Source of the DNA: Eubacterium sp.
GTDB lineage: Bacteria > Bacillota > Clostridia > Oscillospirales > Acutalibacteraceae
Assembly: GCA_029050995.1 (NCBI GenBank)
Contig: JAIDLO010000024.1
Coordinates: 1 to 13,052, forward strand
DNA: 13,052 nucleotides
Direction of reading: 5' to 3'
Shown: positions 6,690 through 13,052 of the stretch, piece after piece
How the letters are laid out: each line of letters begins with the position of its first letter
How positions within the stretch are numbered: the first letter of the stretch is position 1
Made by a program: the position numbers and the translations under genes
Notes under the pieces: model-generated
Told to the model about the DNA's origin: nothing
The model's database searches: none
The model's input: the letters and a program-made list of their open reading frames with translations, nothing else

Positions 6690-8444
6690 ATGGCATACAG
6701 AACACATAATTGTAACGAATTAACTTTTGATAATCTGAATGAAAAGGTTTCACTTGCCGGCTGGGTTGATACAATCCGAGATCACGGCGGTGTTGCTTTT
6801 ATTGATTTGCGTGATGAATACGGCATTACACAGGTTGTTGTAAATGACGGCGATTTAATTAATCATCTTAAAAAGGAAAGCGTTATCTCTGTAGAGGGTA
6901 CTGTTGTTAAGCGTGATGAAGAAACAATCAACAAAAAGCTTGCAACAGGCGAGCTTGAGGTTAAGGTAGATAAATTAACGATGCTTGGCGCCTGCACAGA
7001 AAATCTTCCGTTTGAAATTTCTGAATCAAAGGAAACAAGGGAAGATGTTCGCTTAACCTATCGTTTCCTTGATTTAAGAAACAAGGCTGTTCATGATAAT
7101 ATTATGTTCAGAAGCAATGTTATTTCATTCCTTCGTCAGAAGATGACAGAGCTTGGCTTTACTGAAATTACAACGCCGATTTTAACCTGCTCTTCTCCTG
7201 AGGGTGCAAGAGACTATATCATTCCAAGCCGTAAGCACGAGGGCAAGTTCTATGCTCTTCCTCAGGCTCCGCAGCAGTTCAAGCAGCTTCTTATGGTTTC
7301 GGGCTTTGATAAGTATTTCCAGATTGCACCTTGCTTCCGTGATGAAGATGCAAGAGCAGACCGTTCTCCGGGCGAATTCTATCAGCTTGATTTTGAAATG
7401 GCTTTTGCAACGCAGGAGGATGTTTTCGCTGTTGCAGAGGATGTTCTTTATGATACATTTACAAAATTCGGCGGCGGCAAAAAGGTTAGCCCTGCTCCGT
7501 TCGTAAGAATCCCATTTGAGGAAGCAATGATTAAATACGGAACAGATAAGCCGGATTTAAGAAACCCTCTTATTATCGAAGATTTAACCGAATTCTTCTC
7601 AAGAGTAGAATTCAAGGCATTCCAGGGTAAGCCTGTTCGCGGTATCAATGTACCAAACTGTGCAAAGCAGTCTAAGGGCTGGTTTGAAAAAATGCTCAAG
7701 TTTGCGCTTGAAATCGGTATGAAAGGTCTTGGCTATATTGAAGTGCTTGAAGACGGCTCCTTCAAAGGTCCTATTGATAAATTCCTTTCTCCTGAGCAGA
7801 GAATTGAGCTTAAGGAAATGCTGAATCTTAAAACAGATGATACCTTGTTCTTCATCTGCGATACACCAAAGCATGTTAATGATTTTGCAGGTCAGATCAG
7901 AACAGAGCTTGCAAATCGTCTTGATTTAATTGATAAAGACAGATTTGAGCTTTGCTATATTACGGATTTCCCAATGTTTGAAAAAGACGAAAACGGAAAT
8001 CTTGCATTTACTCACAATCCATTCTCTATGCCGCAGGGCGAGATGGATGCACTTTTGAATGAAGATCCGCTTACAATCAAGGCATATCAGTATGATATTG
8101 TTTGTAACGGTGTTGAGCTTTCCTCAGGTGCTGTTCGTAATCATCGTCCGGATGTTATGGTTAAGGCATTTGAAATGGCTGGCTACAGCGAGGATACTGT
8201 TAAAGAAAAATTCGGCGCTCTTTATAATGCATTCCATTATGGTGCTCCGCCTCATGCAGGTATGGCTCCGGGTGTAGACAGAATGATTATGCTTCTTCAG
8301 GATGAAGAAAACATCCGTGAGGTTATCGCATTCCCAATGAACTCAAATGCACAGGATATGCTCCTCGGTGCTCCGAATACAGTAACGGAAATGCAGCTCC
8401 GCGAAACACATATCAAGCTTCGCAGACCTGCTTCTGAGAAATAA
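6690..8444 (+). CDS. aspS: Aspartyl-tRNA synthetase, probably non-discriminating
   Basis: A 584-residue bacterial-type class II synthetase that charges tRNA(Asp), and probably tRNA(Asn), with aspartate. Domains: N-terminal OB-fold anticodon-binding domain (about 1-105), catalytic core from about 120, GAD insertion (about 290-415), and core completion to the end. Motif 2 contains PCFRDED with Arg217. Motif 3 contains GVDR with Arg531. His32 in RDHGG matches the position reported to favour relaxed tRNA recognition in Pseudomonas AspRS, where discriminating enzymes such as that of E. coli have Leu. The motif-2 segment RADRSPGEFYQLDFEM and the C-terminal AQDMLLGAPNTVTE differ from the E. coli/Bacillus form and recall alphaproteobacterial AspRS. 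The gene is followed 68 bp later by gatC, gatA and gatB, matching an AspRS that feeds a tRNA-dependent amidotransferase. Identity is certain; non-discrimination is inference from His32 and context. Confidence 0.97.
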   Translation: MAYRTHNCNELTFDNLNEKVSLAGWVDTIRDHGGVAFIDLRDEYGITQVVVNDGDLINHLKKESVISVEGTVVKRDEETINKKLATGELEVKVDKLTMLGACTENLPFEISESKETREDVRLTYRFLDLRNKAVHDNIMFRSNVISFLRQKMTELGFTEITTPILTCSSPEGARDYIIPSRKHEGKFYALPQAPQQFKQLLMVSGFDKYFQIAPCFRDEDARADRSPGEFYQLDFEMAFATQEDVFAVAEDVLYDTFTKFGGGKKVSPAPFVRIPFEEAMIKYGTDKPDLRNPLIIEDLTEFFSRVEFKAFQGKPVRGINVPNCAKQSKGWFEKMLKFALEIGMKGLGYIEVLEDGSFKGPIDKFLSPEQRIELKEMLNLKTDDTLFFICDTPKHVNDFAGQIRTELANRLDLIDKDRFELCYITDFPMFEKDENGNLAFTHNPFSMPQGEMDALLNEDPLTIKAYQYDIVCNGVELSSGAVRNHRPDVMVKAFEMAGYSEDTVKEKFGALYNAFHYGAPPHAGMAPGVDRMIMLLQDEENIREVIAFPMNSNAQDMLLGAPNTVTEMQLRETHIKLRRPASEK

Positions 8445-8456
8445 TAAACAAATTTA

Positions 8457-8485
8457 GGGCAGGTTGGCGTTGCCTAAACCTGCCC
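8457..8485 (+). other. Strong intergenic hairpin without U-tract between aspS and gatC
   Basis: GGGCAGGTT (8457-8465) pairs perfectly with AACCTGCCC (8477-8485). Inside, GGC (8466-8468) pairs with GCC (8472-8474), leaving a two-base bulge and a 3-nt loop. The DNA that follows is ACAAAATATT, not a T-run, so this is not a canonical terminator. Transcription probably continues into gatCAB. It could be an mRNA stability or processing element that sets aspS against gatCAB expression, or a dispersed palindromic repeat. A competing helix, TTTAGG (8453-8458) with CCTAAA (8473-8478), is possible but weaker. Confidence 0.75.
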
Positions 8486-8512
8486 ACAAAATATTATTAA
8501 GGTGGATTAACA

Positions 8513-8800
8513 ATGAAGATTACTCCCGAATTAATTAAATATCTTGAATCCCTTGCAAGAATAACCCTTTCTGAAGAGGAAGAAAAAAAGGTTGGCAATG
8601 AGCTTCAGGATATTCTTACTTATATTGATAAGTTAAATGAGCTTGATACAGAGGGCGTTGAAGCAATGAGCCATTCATTCCCGCTTACAAATGTGCTTCG
8701 TGCTGATGAGGTTAAGGCTTCTATGAGCCCTGATGAAATCGTTGCAAACGCACCTGAAAGCCAGGACGGCGCATTCGTTGTTCCGAAAACAGTTGATTAA
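8513..8800 (+). CDS. gatC: Asp-tRNA(Asn)/Glu-tRNA(Gln) amidotransferase subunit C
   Basis: A 95-residue protein of normal GatC length. GatC is the small belt subunit that wraps around the GatA-GatB interface and stabilises the amidotransferase. Visible family features are the N-terminal helical part (YLESLARITLSEEE, about 10-23) and the conserved PLTNVLRADEV (57-67), followed by a C-terminal tail ending in VVPKTVD. The start is fixed by AAGGTGG (8499-8505) seven nt before the ATG. Its stop codon overlaps the AAGGAGG site of gatA, so the two are probably translationally coupled. Confidence 0.95.
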   Translation: MKITPELIKYLESLARITLSEEEEKKVGNELQDILTYIDKLNELDTEGVEAMSHSFPLTNVLRADEVKASMSPDEIVANAPESQDGAFVVPKTVD

Positions 8801-8814
8801 GGAGGGCGGACAGA

Positions 8815-10281
8815 ATGGAAATTTATGAAATGACCGCTCTTGAAGTGGCTGAAAAAATCAGAAAAAAGGAAATCACTGCTGTTGATGCTGTTAATTCAGT
8901 TGCAAAGGCAGTTGAAGAAAAGGATAAAACCTATAATTGCTATACGCATCTGGATAAGGAGCTTGCGCTTGAAAAGGCAGAAAAGGCACAGAAGCTGATT
9001 GAAAGCGGCGAGGCAACCTCTGTTCTTGCAGGTGTTCCTGTTGCAATTAAGGATAATATCTGCACAAAAGGGGATATAACCTCCTGCTCATCAAAGATTC
9101 TTTATAATTTCAAACCGCCTTATGATGCAACTGTAATTAAAAAGCTTGATGCAGCAGGTATTGTTCCTTGCGGTAAGGTTAATATGGATGAATTCGCAAT
9201 GGGTTCAACAACGGAAACATCCTTCTATGGTGCAACCAAAAACCCTTGGGATGTTACAAGAGTACCCGGCGGATCTTCAGGCGGTGCAGCAGCTGCTGTT
9301 GCGGCTGATGAAAGCGTGATTGCCCTCGGATCTGATACAGGCGGCTCAATCCGTCAGCCCTGCTCCTTCTGCGGTGTAACAGGCTTAAAGCCAACCTATG
9401 GTGCAGTTTCCCGTTATGGTCTGATTGCTTATGCATCATCACTTGACCAGATTGGACCAATCGGTAAAAATGCGCTTGATGTTGCAGCAATGTTCTCCGT
9501 AATCAGCGGTAAGGATGAAAAAGATGGTACATCTATGGATAGTACACCGTTCACGCTTGATGATATTAAGAATACAACAGATTTAAAGGGTAAGAAAATT
9601 GGTATCCCAAGCGATTATTTCGGCGAGGGTATTGATGAGGATGTTGCAAAAAGCGTTATGAATGCTGCTGAAATGCTCAAGGCGCTTGGTGCAGAGGTTG
9701 AGGAATTCTCAATGCCTATCGTTGAATATGCAATTCCAACCTATTATATTATCGCTTGTGCAGAAGCTTGCTCAAACCTTTCAAGATTTGACGGTATTAA
9801 GTATGGCTATAAATCTCCTGAGGCTGATAATCTTCGTGATGTTTATTTCAAATCACGCTCAGAGGGCTTCGGTATGGAGGTTAAAAAGCGTATTATGCTT
9901 GGTAACTTTGTGCTTTCAAGCGGTTATTTTGATGCTTATTATATCAAGGCGCTTAAGGCGAAAGGTCTTATCGTTAAGGCATTCAATGAAGCATTTGAAA
10001 AGTATGATTTTCTTCTTGGCCCTGTTGCACCAACAACGGCGCTTAAAATGGGCGAGGGCTTGAGTGATCCGCTTGCTATGTATCTTGGCGATATTTATAC
10101 AGTTATGATTAATATTGCTGGCTTGCCGTCCCTTGCATTACCTTGTGGCTTTGATAAAAACAATATGCCTGTTGGTATGCAGTTAATCGGCAGACCATTT
10201 GATGAAAAAACAATTCTTTCAGCAGGTAATGCTTATCAGTCTGCAACAGATTGGCATAAGCAGAAGCCAAATCTTGTTTAA
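8815..10281 (+). CDS. gatA: Asp-tRNA(Asn)/Glu-tRNA(Gln) amidotransferase subunit A (amidase)
   Basis: A 488-residue amidase-signature enzyme that hydrolyses glutamine and passes ammonia through the complex to GatB. The Ser-cisSer-Lys triad is intact: Lys79 in VAIKDN, cis-Ser154 in PGGSSGG and nucleophile Ser178 in GSDTGGSIRQP. These positions agree with the numbering I recall for Staphylococcus aureus GatA. Further conserved blocks are GVTGLKPTYG (187-196), then RYGLIAYASSLDQIGP (200-215). An AAGGAGG site (8799-8805), overlapping the gatC stop codon, lies 9 nt before the ATG. Only 12 bp separate the stop from gatB. No truncation or altered catalytic residue is seen. Confidence 0.97.
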   Translation: MEIYEMTALEVAEKIRKKEITAVDAVNSVAKAVEEKDKTYNCYTHLDKELALEKAEKAQKLIESGEATSVLAGVPVAIKDNICTKGDITSCSSKILYNFKPPYDATVIKKLDAAGIVPCGKVNMDEFAMGSTTETSFYGATKNPWDVTRVPGGSSGGAAAAVAADESVIALGSDTGGSIRQPCSFCGVTGLKPTYGAVSRYGLIAYASSLDQIGPIGKNALDVAAMFSVISGKDEKDGTSMDSTPFTLDDIKNTTDLKGKKIGIPSDYFGEGIDEDVAKSVMNAAEMLKALGAEVEEFSMPIVEYAIPTYYIIACAEACSNLSRFDGIKYGYKSPEADNLRDVYFKSRSEGFGMEVKKRIMLGNFVLSSGYFDAYYIKALKAKGLIVKAFNEAFEKYDFLLGPVAPTTALKMGEGLSDPLAMYLGDIYTVMINIAGLPSLALPCGFDKNNMPVGMQLIGRPFDEKTILSAGNAYQSATDWHKQKPNLV

Positions 10282-10293
10282 GGAGGAGAAAAT

Positions 10294-11727
10294 ATGGAAT
10301 ACTCAACCGTATGCGGTCTTGAAGTTCATACCGAGCTTTCAACCAAAACTAAAATTTTCTGCTCCTGCTCAACAGAGTTTGGCGGAGAGCCGAATACACA
10401 TGTTTGCGAAATCTGCTCCGGTATGCCGGGCACACTGCCTGTTTTAAACGAAAAGGTGCTTGAATTTGCGGTAAGAACAGGTCTTGCAACAAACTGTGAA
10501 ATTACAATGTATAATAAATTTGATAGAAAAAATTACTTCTATCCCGATTTACCAAAGGCTTATCAGATCAGCCAGCTGTATCTTCCAATTTGCAGAAACG
10601 GCTATATTGAAATTAACGACAGCATAAACGGCGGTAAGAAAAAGGTTAGAATTCACGAAATTCATATGGAGGAGGATGCAGGTAAGCTCATTCATGATGA
10701 ATGGTCAGACTGCACACTTGTAAACTACAACAGATGCGGTGTTCCTCTTCTTGAAATCGTTTCTGAGCCTGATATCGCTTCTGCTGATGAAGCTGTTGAA
10801 TATGTTGAAAAGCTTCGTTCTATTCTTCAGTTCTGCGGTGTTTCCGACTGTAAAATGCAGGAAGGCTCACTCCGTGCCGATGTTAATGTTTCCGTTATGG
10901 AAAAGGGAAGCAAGGAATTCGGTACAAGAACAGAAATGAAAAATATAAACTCTTTCAGAGCAATTCATAATGCGATTGAAAGCGAGGCTCAGCGCCAGAT
11001 AGAGCTTATTGAGGACGGCGGAACTGTAACACAGGAAACAAGAAGATGGGATGATTCCAAGGGCTATTCCTATGCTATGAGAAGCAAGGAGGATGCGCAG
11101 GATTATAAGTATTTCCCGGATCCGGATTTACCGCCTGTTCAGCTTACTGATGAATATGTAAATAACATCAAGGAAAATCTTCCTGAGCTTCCGGAAGCTA
11201 AGAAAGCTCGTTATATGGCTGAATTCGGTCTTTCCGAATATGATATTTCAATGATTTTTACATCTGTTGCTTATGTTAAATTGTTTGAAAGAACAGTTGA
11301 GATTACAGACAGCCCAAAGGATAGTGCAAACTGGATTATGGGCGAATTGATGAAAATGATGAATGAAAATCAGCTTCTGCCGGAAAATATGAGCTTCCGT
11401 ATGGATTCTCTCGGCGAGGTTATCAATCTTCTGAATGGAAATAAAATCAGCCGTGATTCAGCGAAAAAGGTGTTCAAGGCTGTGTTTGAACAGGATGTTA
11501 TTCCTGCTGATTATGTTAAGGAAAACAATATGGAAATGGTTTCCGATACAGGCGCAATTAAAGCCGTTATTAAAGAGGTAATTGCAAATAATCAGAAGGC
11601 AGTTGCTGAATATAAGGAAGGCAAGGAAAAAGCTATCGGTTTCTTAATCGGTCAGTCTATGCGTGCTTTAAGAGGTAAAGCTCCTGCCGCAGAGGTAACA
11701 AAGATTTTAAAAGAAATATTGGGATAA
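10294..11727 (+). CDS. gatB: Asp-tRNA(Asn)/Glu-tRNA(Gln) amidotransferase subunit B
   Basis: A 477-residue subunit that binds the misacylated tRNA, phosphorylates the Asp or Glu side chain with ATP and amidates it. The N-terminal GLEVHTELSTKTKIFCSC block carries a zinc-type cysteine set (Cys23, Cys25, Cys38, Cys41). The kinase/transamidase core contains FYPDLPKAYQISQ, IHMEEDAGKL and NYNRCGVPLLEIVSEPD, the last being the GatB signature. The C-terminal part (about 330-477) is the helical, YqeY-like tRNA-binding tail, ending in ALRGKAPAAEVTKILKEILG. A GGAGGAG site immediately follows the gatA stop codon and suggests coupling. A strong terminator 6 bp after the stop closes the aspS-gatCAB unit. 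Whether it makes Asn-tRNA, Gln-tRNA or both depends on whether AsnRS and GlnRS genes occur elsewhere. Confidence 0.97.
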   Translation: MEYSTVCGLEVHTELSTKTKIFCSCSTEFGGEPNTHVCEICSGMPGTLPVLNEKVLEFAVRTGLATNCEITMYNKFDRKNYFYPDLPKAYQISQLYLPICRNGYIEINDSINGGKKKVRIHEIHMEEDAGKLIHDEWSDCTLVNYNRCGVPLLEIVSEPDIASADEAVEYVEKLRSILQFCGVSDCKMQEGSLRADVNVSVMEKGSKEFGTRTEMKNINSFRAIHNAIESEAQRQIELIEDGGTVTQETRRWDDSKGYSYAMRSKEDAQDYKYFPDPDLPPVQLTDEYVNNIKENLPELPEAKKARYMAEFGLSEYDISMIFTSVAYVKLFERTVEITDSPKDSANWIMGELMKMMNENQLLPENMSFRMDSLGEVINLLNGNKISRDSAKKVFKAVFEQDVIPADYVKENNMEMVSDTGAIKAVIKEVIANNQKAVAEYKEGKEKAIGFLIGQSMRALRGKAPAAEVTKILKEILG

Positions 11728-11733
11728 ATAATA

Positions 11734-11770
11734 AACCGTCTTAATACAGATTATTAAGGCGGTTGTTTTC
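11734..11770 (+). terminator. Terminator closing aspS-gatCAB
   Basis: A 13-bp stem pairs 11734-11746 with 11752-11764 (one GU pair, otherwise perfect) around a 5-nt loop and leads into GTTTTC. The T-tract is short. It ends just before the ribosome binding site of the next gene, for which I see no separate promoter, so some read-through is likely. Confidence 0.85.
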
Positions 11771-11776
11771 TAAAAA

Positions 11777-11780
11777 GGAG
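11777..11780 (+). promoter_or_regulatory. Ribosome binding site that fixes the MmcQ/YjbR start
   Basis: AAAAAGGAG ends at 11780, six nt before the ATG at 11787. An upstream in-frame TTG at 11763 falls in the terminator arm and reads through this site, so it is not a credible start. Confidence 0.85.
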
Positions 11781-11786
11781 TATCAA

Positions 11787-12146
11787 ATGAAATATAGCTG
11801 GATTGATGAATTTTTGTTGAGTAAAGCAGGCGTTACAAAAGATTTGCAGGCTGAATGGAATTGGATTCGTTATAAAATAGAAGATAAAATGTTTGCGGCT
11901 GTCTGTTTGAATGCTGAAGATAAGCCGAAATATATAACCTTAAAGCTTGAGCCAAGTGAGGGCGATTTTTTAAGAAAGCAGTATGAAGATATTATCCCCG
12001 GATATTATATGAATAAAGTGCATTGGAATTCCATAGAGGCAGAAGGAAGCGTTCCTGATGATTTGTTAAAGGAAATGCTTGAAAAATCCTATACCCTTAT
12101 CCTTAAAGGCTTCAGTAAGAAAAAGCAAAAAGAAATTCTAGGTTAA
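11787..12146 (+). CDS. MmcQ/YjbR family protein
   Basis: A 119-residue protein of the MmcQ/YjbR (DUF419) family, small single-domain proteins with a CyaY-like fold that are often annotated as DNA-binding although their cellular role is not established. The family hallmark is clear: the 'K-x-EPSEGDFLRKQYEDI' region (about 53-69), then PGYYMNKVHWNSI (71-83), an acidic linker with SVPDDLLKEML, and SYTLILKGFSKK (101-112). No signal peptide or membrane segment is present. The gene sits 59 bp after gatB behind a terminator and lacks a visible promoter, so it may be expressed by read-through at a low level. Nothing links it functionally to tRNA amidation. Its stop codon lies at the base of a bidirectional terminator. 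Confidence 0.9.
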   Translation: MKYSWIDEFLLSKAGVTKDLQAEWNWIRYKIEDKMFAAVCLNAEDKPKYITLKLEPSEGDFLRKQYEDIIPGYYMNKVHWNSIEAEGSVPDDLLKEMLEKSYTLILKGFSKKKQKEILG

Positions 12147-12181
12147 AAAAGGAACCGATTTTATAATCGGTTCCTTTTTTT
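12145..12181. terminator. Bidirectional terminator between convergent genes
   Basis: A perfect 16-bp inverted repeat: AAAAAAGGAACCGATT (12145-12160) and its exact complement (12165-12180) around the loop TTAT. The A6 and T7 flanks provide a U-tract in either direction. The stop codons of the flanking convergent genes lie at its two edges (12144-12146 and 12183-12185), so the whole intergenic gap is 36 bp. Confidence 0.95.
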
Positions 12182-12182
12182 G

Positions 12183-12974
12183 TTAAATATAAATAGCGAT
12201 TGCTTCAAAAGCATCCAAAACTTTTTGCTCTGCTTCATTGAAATCATTTGTAAATGTTGTTAAAGTACCGGTTGGATTTAGTACTAAATCAGTAAGTTCT
12301 GAATATGCTTCATAATAATCTTTTAAAATTGAATATGCTTCTTGGTATTCTTTTGGAGGATTAGTTAGTTCTTTCATCATCGAGATAACAGAAGCTCGAT
12401 TTTCTCTTATAGTTTCAAGCTTATTGCAAAATGTATAATCGCTAAATAGATTTGCTAATGAGTCATTGAAATCATCATTAAAACTCTTTTTATTAGAAGT
12501 CATTGTAAATTTATCGGTTTCTGCATTGCGTTTTTCAAAAATGGTATTATACCATACATCGTGTATTAAATTGCCTGCGTCCTCAGCAGTAGATGCTCCC
12601 TCAATCATAAGAGTTGAAACACTGTTTAATGTTGTTTCGTAATTTGAAACCTTAACTTTTTGAGATATTGCATAAGTGGATAAAATTGCAATTACTAAAA
12701 TTATGCATATAATAATTGGCTTCTTATTTTTTGCTGTTTTTTTGTGTTTTATATTTATAACTTCAATTTGATTAGTTTGAACTTGTTCGTTGTTAGAATT
12801 AATCGGACAACCACAATTCCTACAATAAGAGTAATCATTTCTTAATTCCGAACCACATTCTTTACAAGTATTTACTGTGGAAGTTTTATTCTGTAAAATA
12901 ACTCCACAAGACGGGCAGGATATTGCTTTGTCACTAATATCTTTTTTACAATTTGGGCATTTAATAATCGCCAT
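12183..12974 (-). CDS. Membrane-anchored protein with two N-terminal zinc ribbons
   Basis: A 263-residue protein. Two zinc ribbons open it: CPNC/CPSC (Cys6, Cys9, Cys20, Cys23) and CKEC/CRNC (Cys37, Cys40, Cys51, Cys54). A polar linker and a basic stretch (KHKKTAKNKK, 76-85) lead to one transmembrane helix (about 86-104, IIICIILVIAILSTYAI). The remaining 160 residues are predicted mostly helical, with LIHDVWYNTIF near 136-146 and an acidic C-terminus. By the positive-inside rule the ribbons face the cytoplasm and the C-terminal domain lies outside. Similar double-ribbon membrane proteins of unknown function are common in Firmicutes; I know no established role, and a sensory or scaffolding job is speculation. 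GGAGG (12983-12987) lies 8 nt before the ATG. The gene is markedly more AT-rich than the housekeeping genes, suggesting an accessory gene. Confidence 0.88.
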   Translation of the reverse strand: MAIIKCPNCKKDISDKAISCPSCGVILQNKTSTVNTCKECGSELRNDYSYCRNCGCPINSNNEQVQTNQIEVINIKHKKTAKNKKPIIICIILVIAILSTYAISQKVKVSNYETTLNSVSTLMIEGASTAEDAGNLIHDVWYNTIFEKRNAETDKFTMTSNKKSFNDDFNDSLANLFSDYTFCNKLETIRENRASVISMMKELTNPPKEYQEAYSILKDYYEAYSELTDLVLNPTGTLTTFTNDFNEAEQKVLDAFEAIAIYI

Positions 12975-13008
12975 TTAATTTTCCTCCAAATATCACCTTG
13001 TTAACTTT

Positions 13009-13036
13009 ATTATACATATATTTATAAAATAGTCAA
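13009..13036 (-). promoter_or_regulatory. Sigma-A-type promoter for the zinc-ribbon gene
   Basis: Read on the minus strand, TTGACT (13036-13031) and a perfect TATAAT (13014-13009) are separated by 16 bp. Predicted transcription start is near 13002, giving a leader of about 28 nt that holds the GGAGG site. This shows the gene is an independent unit transcribed toward the MmcQ/YjbR gene. Confidence 0.8.
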
Positions 13037-13052
13037 CCTATTGGTACACTAC

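Noticed and set aside
6527..6709. Small hydrophobic 60-residue frame upstream of aspS
   Set aside because: No ribosome binding site, starts in terminator-tail DNA, overlaps the aspS promoter and start; its hydrophobicity follows from T-rich DNA.
11763..11786. Upstream TTG start for the MmcQ/YjbR gene
   Set aside because: It lies in the arm of the gatB terminator and reads through the Shine-Dalgarno sequence of the ATG at 11787.
1..13052. CRISPR array, tRNA/rRNA genes, IS elements or prophage
   Set aside because: No spaced direct repeats, no cloverleaf-like sequence, no transposase or integrase, and no phage genes were seen on either strand.

Overview
The window looks like chromosomal DNA from a low-to-moderate-GC Firmicute, most likely a gut-type member of the Clostridia (Oscillospirales/Ruminococcaceae-like). 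Reasons are the strong GGAGG-type ribosome binding sites, the CTT/GGC/GAA-rich codon use, many short intrinsic terminators, sigma-A promoters, and the gene families themselves. The genus is inference; no rRNA or marker here settles it. Nothing in the window looks like a phage, an IS element, a CRISPR array or a tRNA/rRNA gene.

Layout. (1) 3-1397(+): a MOP-superfamily polysaccharide/lipid flippase whose start lies just outside the left edge. (2) 1426-5934(+): a glycogen/starch-catabolism pair, with a clear promoter, alpha-glucan phosphorylase (glgP, with an unusual Lys/Ala-rich C-terminal tail), a leaky-looking hairpin, and a cytoplasmic GH13 neopullulanase/alpha-amylase-type enzyme closed by a strong terminator. 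(3) 5953-6518(+): a single-gene unit for an unrecognised 161-residue protein. Its promoter's -35 box sits in the loop of the preceding terminator. (4) 6585-11770(+): aspS followed by gatC, gatA and gatB. This is the indirect aminoacylation pathway: AspRS charges tRNA with Asp and the GatCAB amidotransferase converts misacylated Asp-tRNA(Asn) and/or Glu-tRNA(Gln). The AspRS carries features expected of a non-discriminating enzyme, so the unit probably makes Asn-tRNA(Asn). (5) 11787-12146(+): a small MmcQ/YjbR-family protein. (6) 12183-12974(-): a convergent membrane protein with two zinc ribbons, separated from (5) by a perfect 16-bp bidirectional terminator.

How the genes work together: phosphorylase and GH13 enzyme would cooperate in breaking down internal alpha-glucan to glucose-1-phosphate and short sugars. 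AspRS and GatCAB act in sequence on tRNA. The flippase, the 161-residue protein, the MmcQ protein and the zinc-ribbon protein have no evident link to these pathways.

I do not see a clear new multi-gene system. The items most worth following up are the histone-H1-like tail on the phosphorylase, the aspS-gatCAB unit with an AspRS whose signatures recall alphaproteobacterial enzymes, a strong hairpin without a U-tract between aspS and gatC, and a possible family of AGGGC-type intergenic palindromes.
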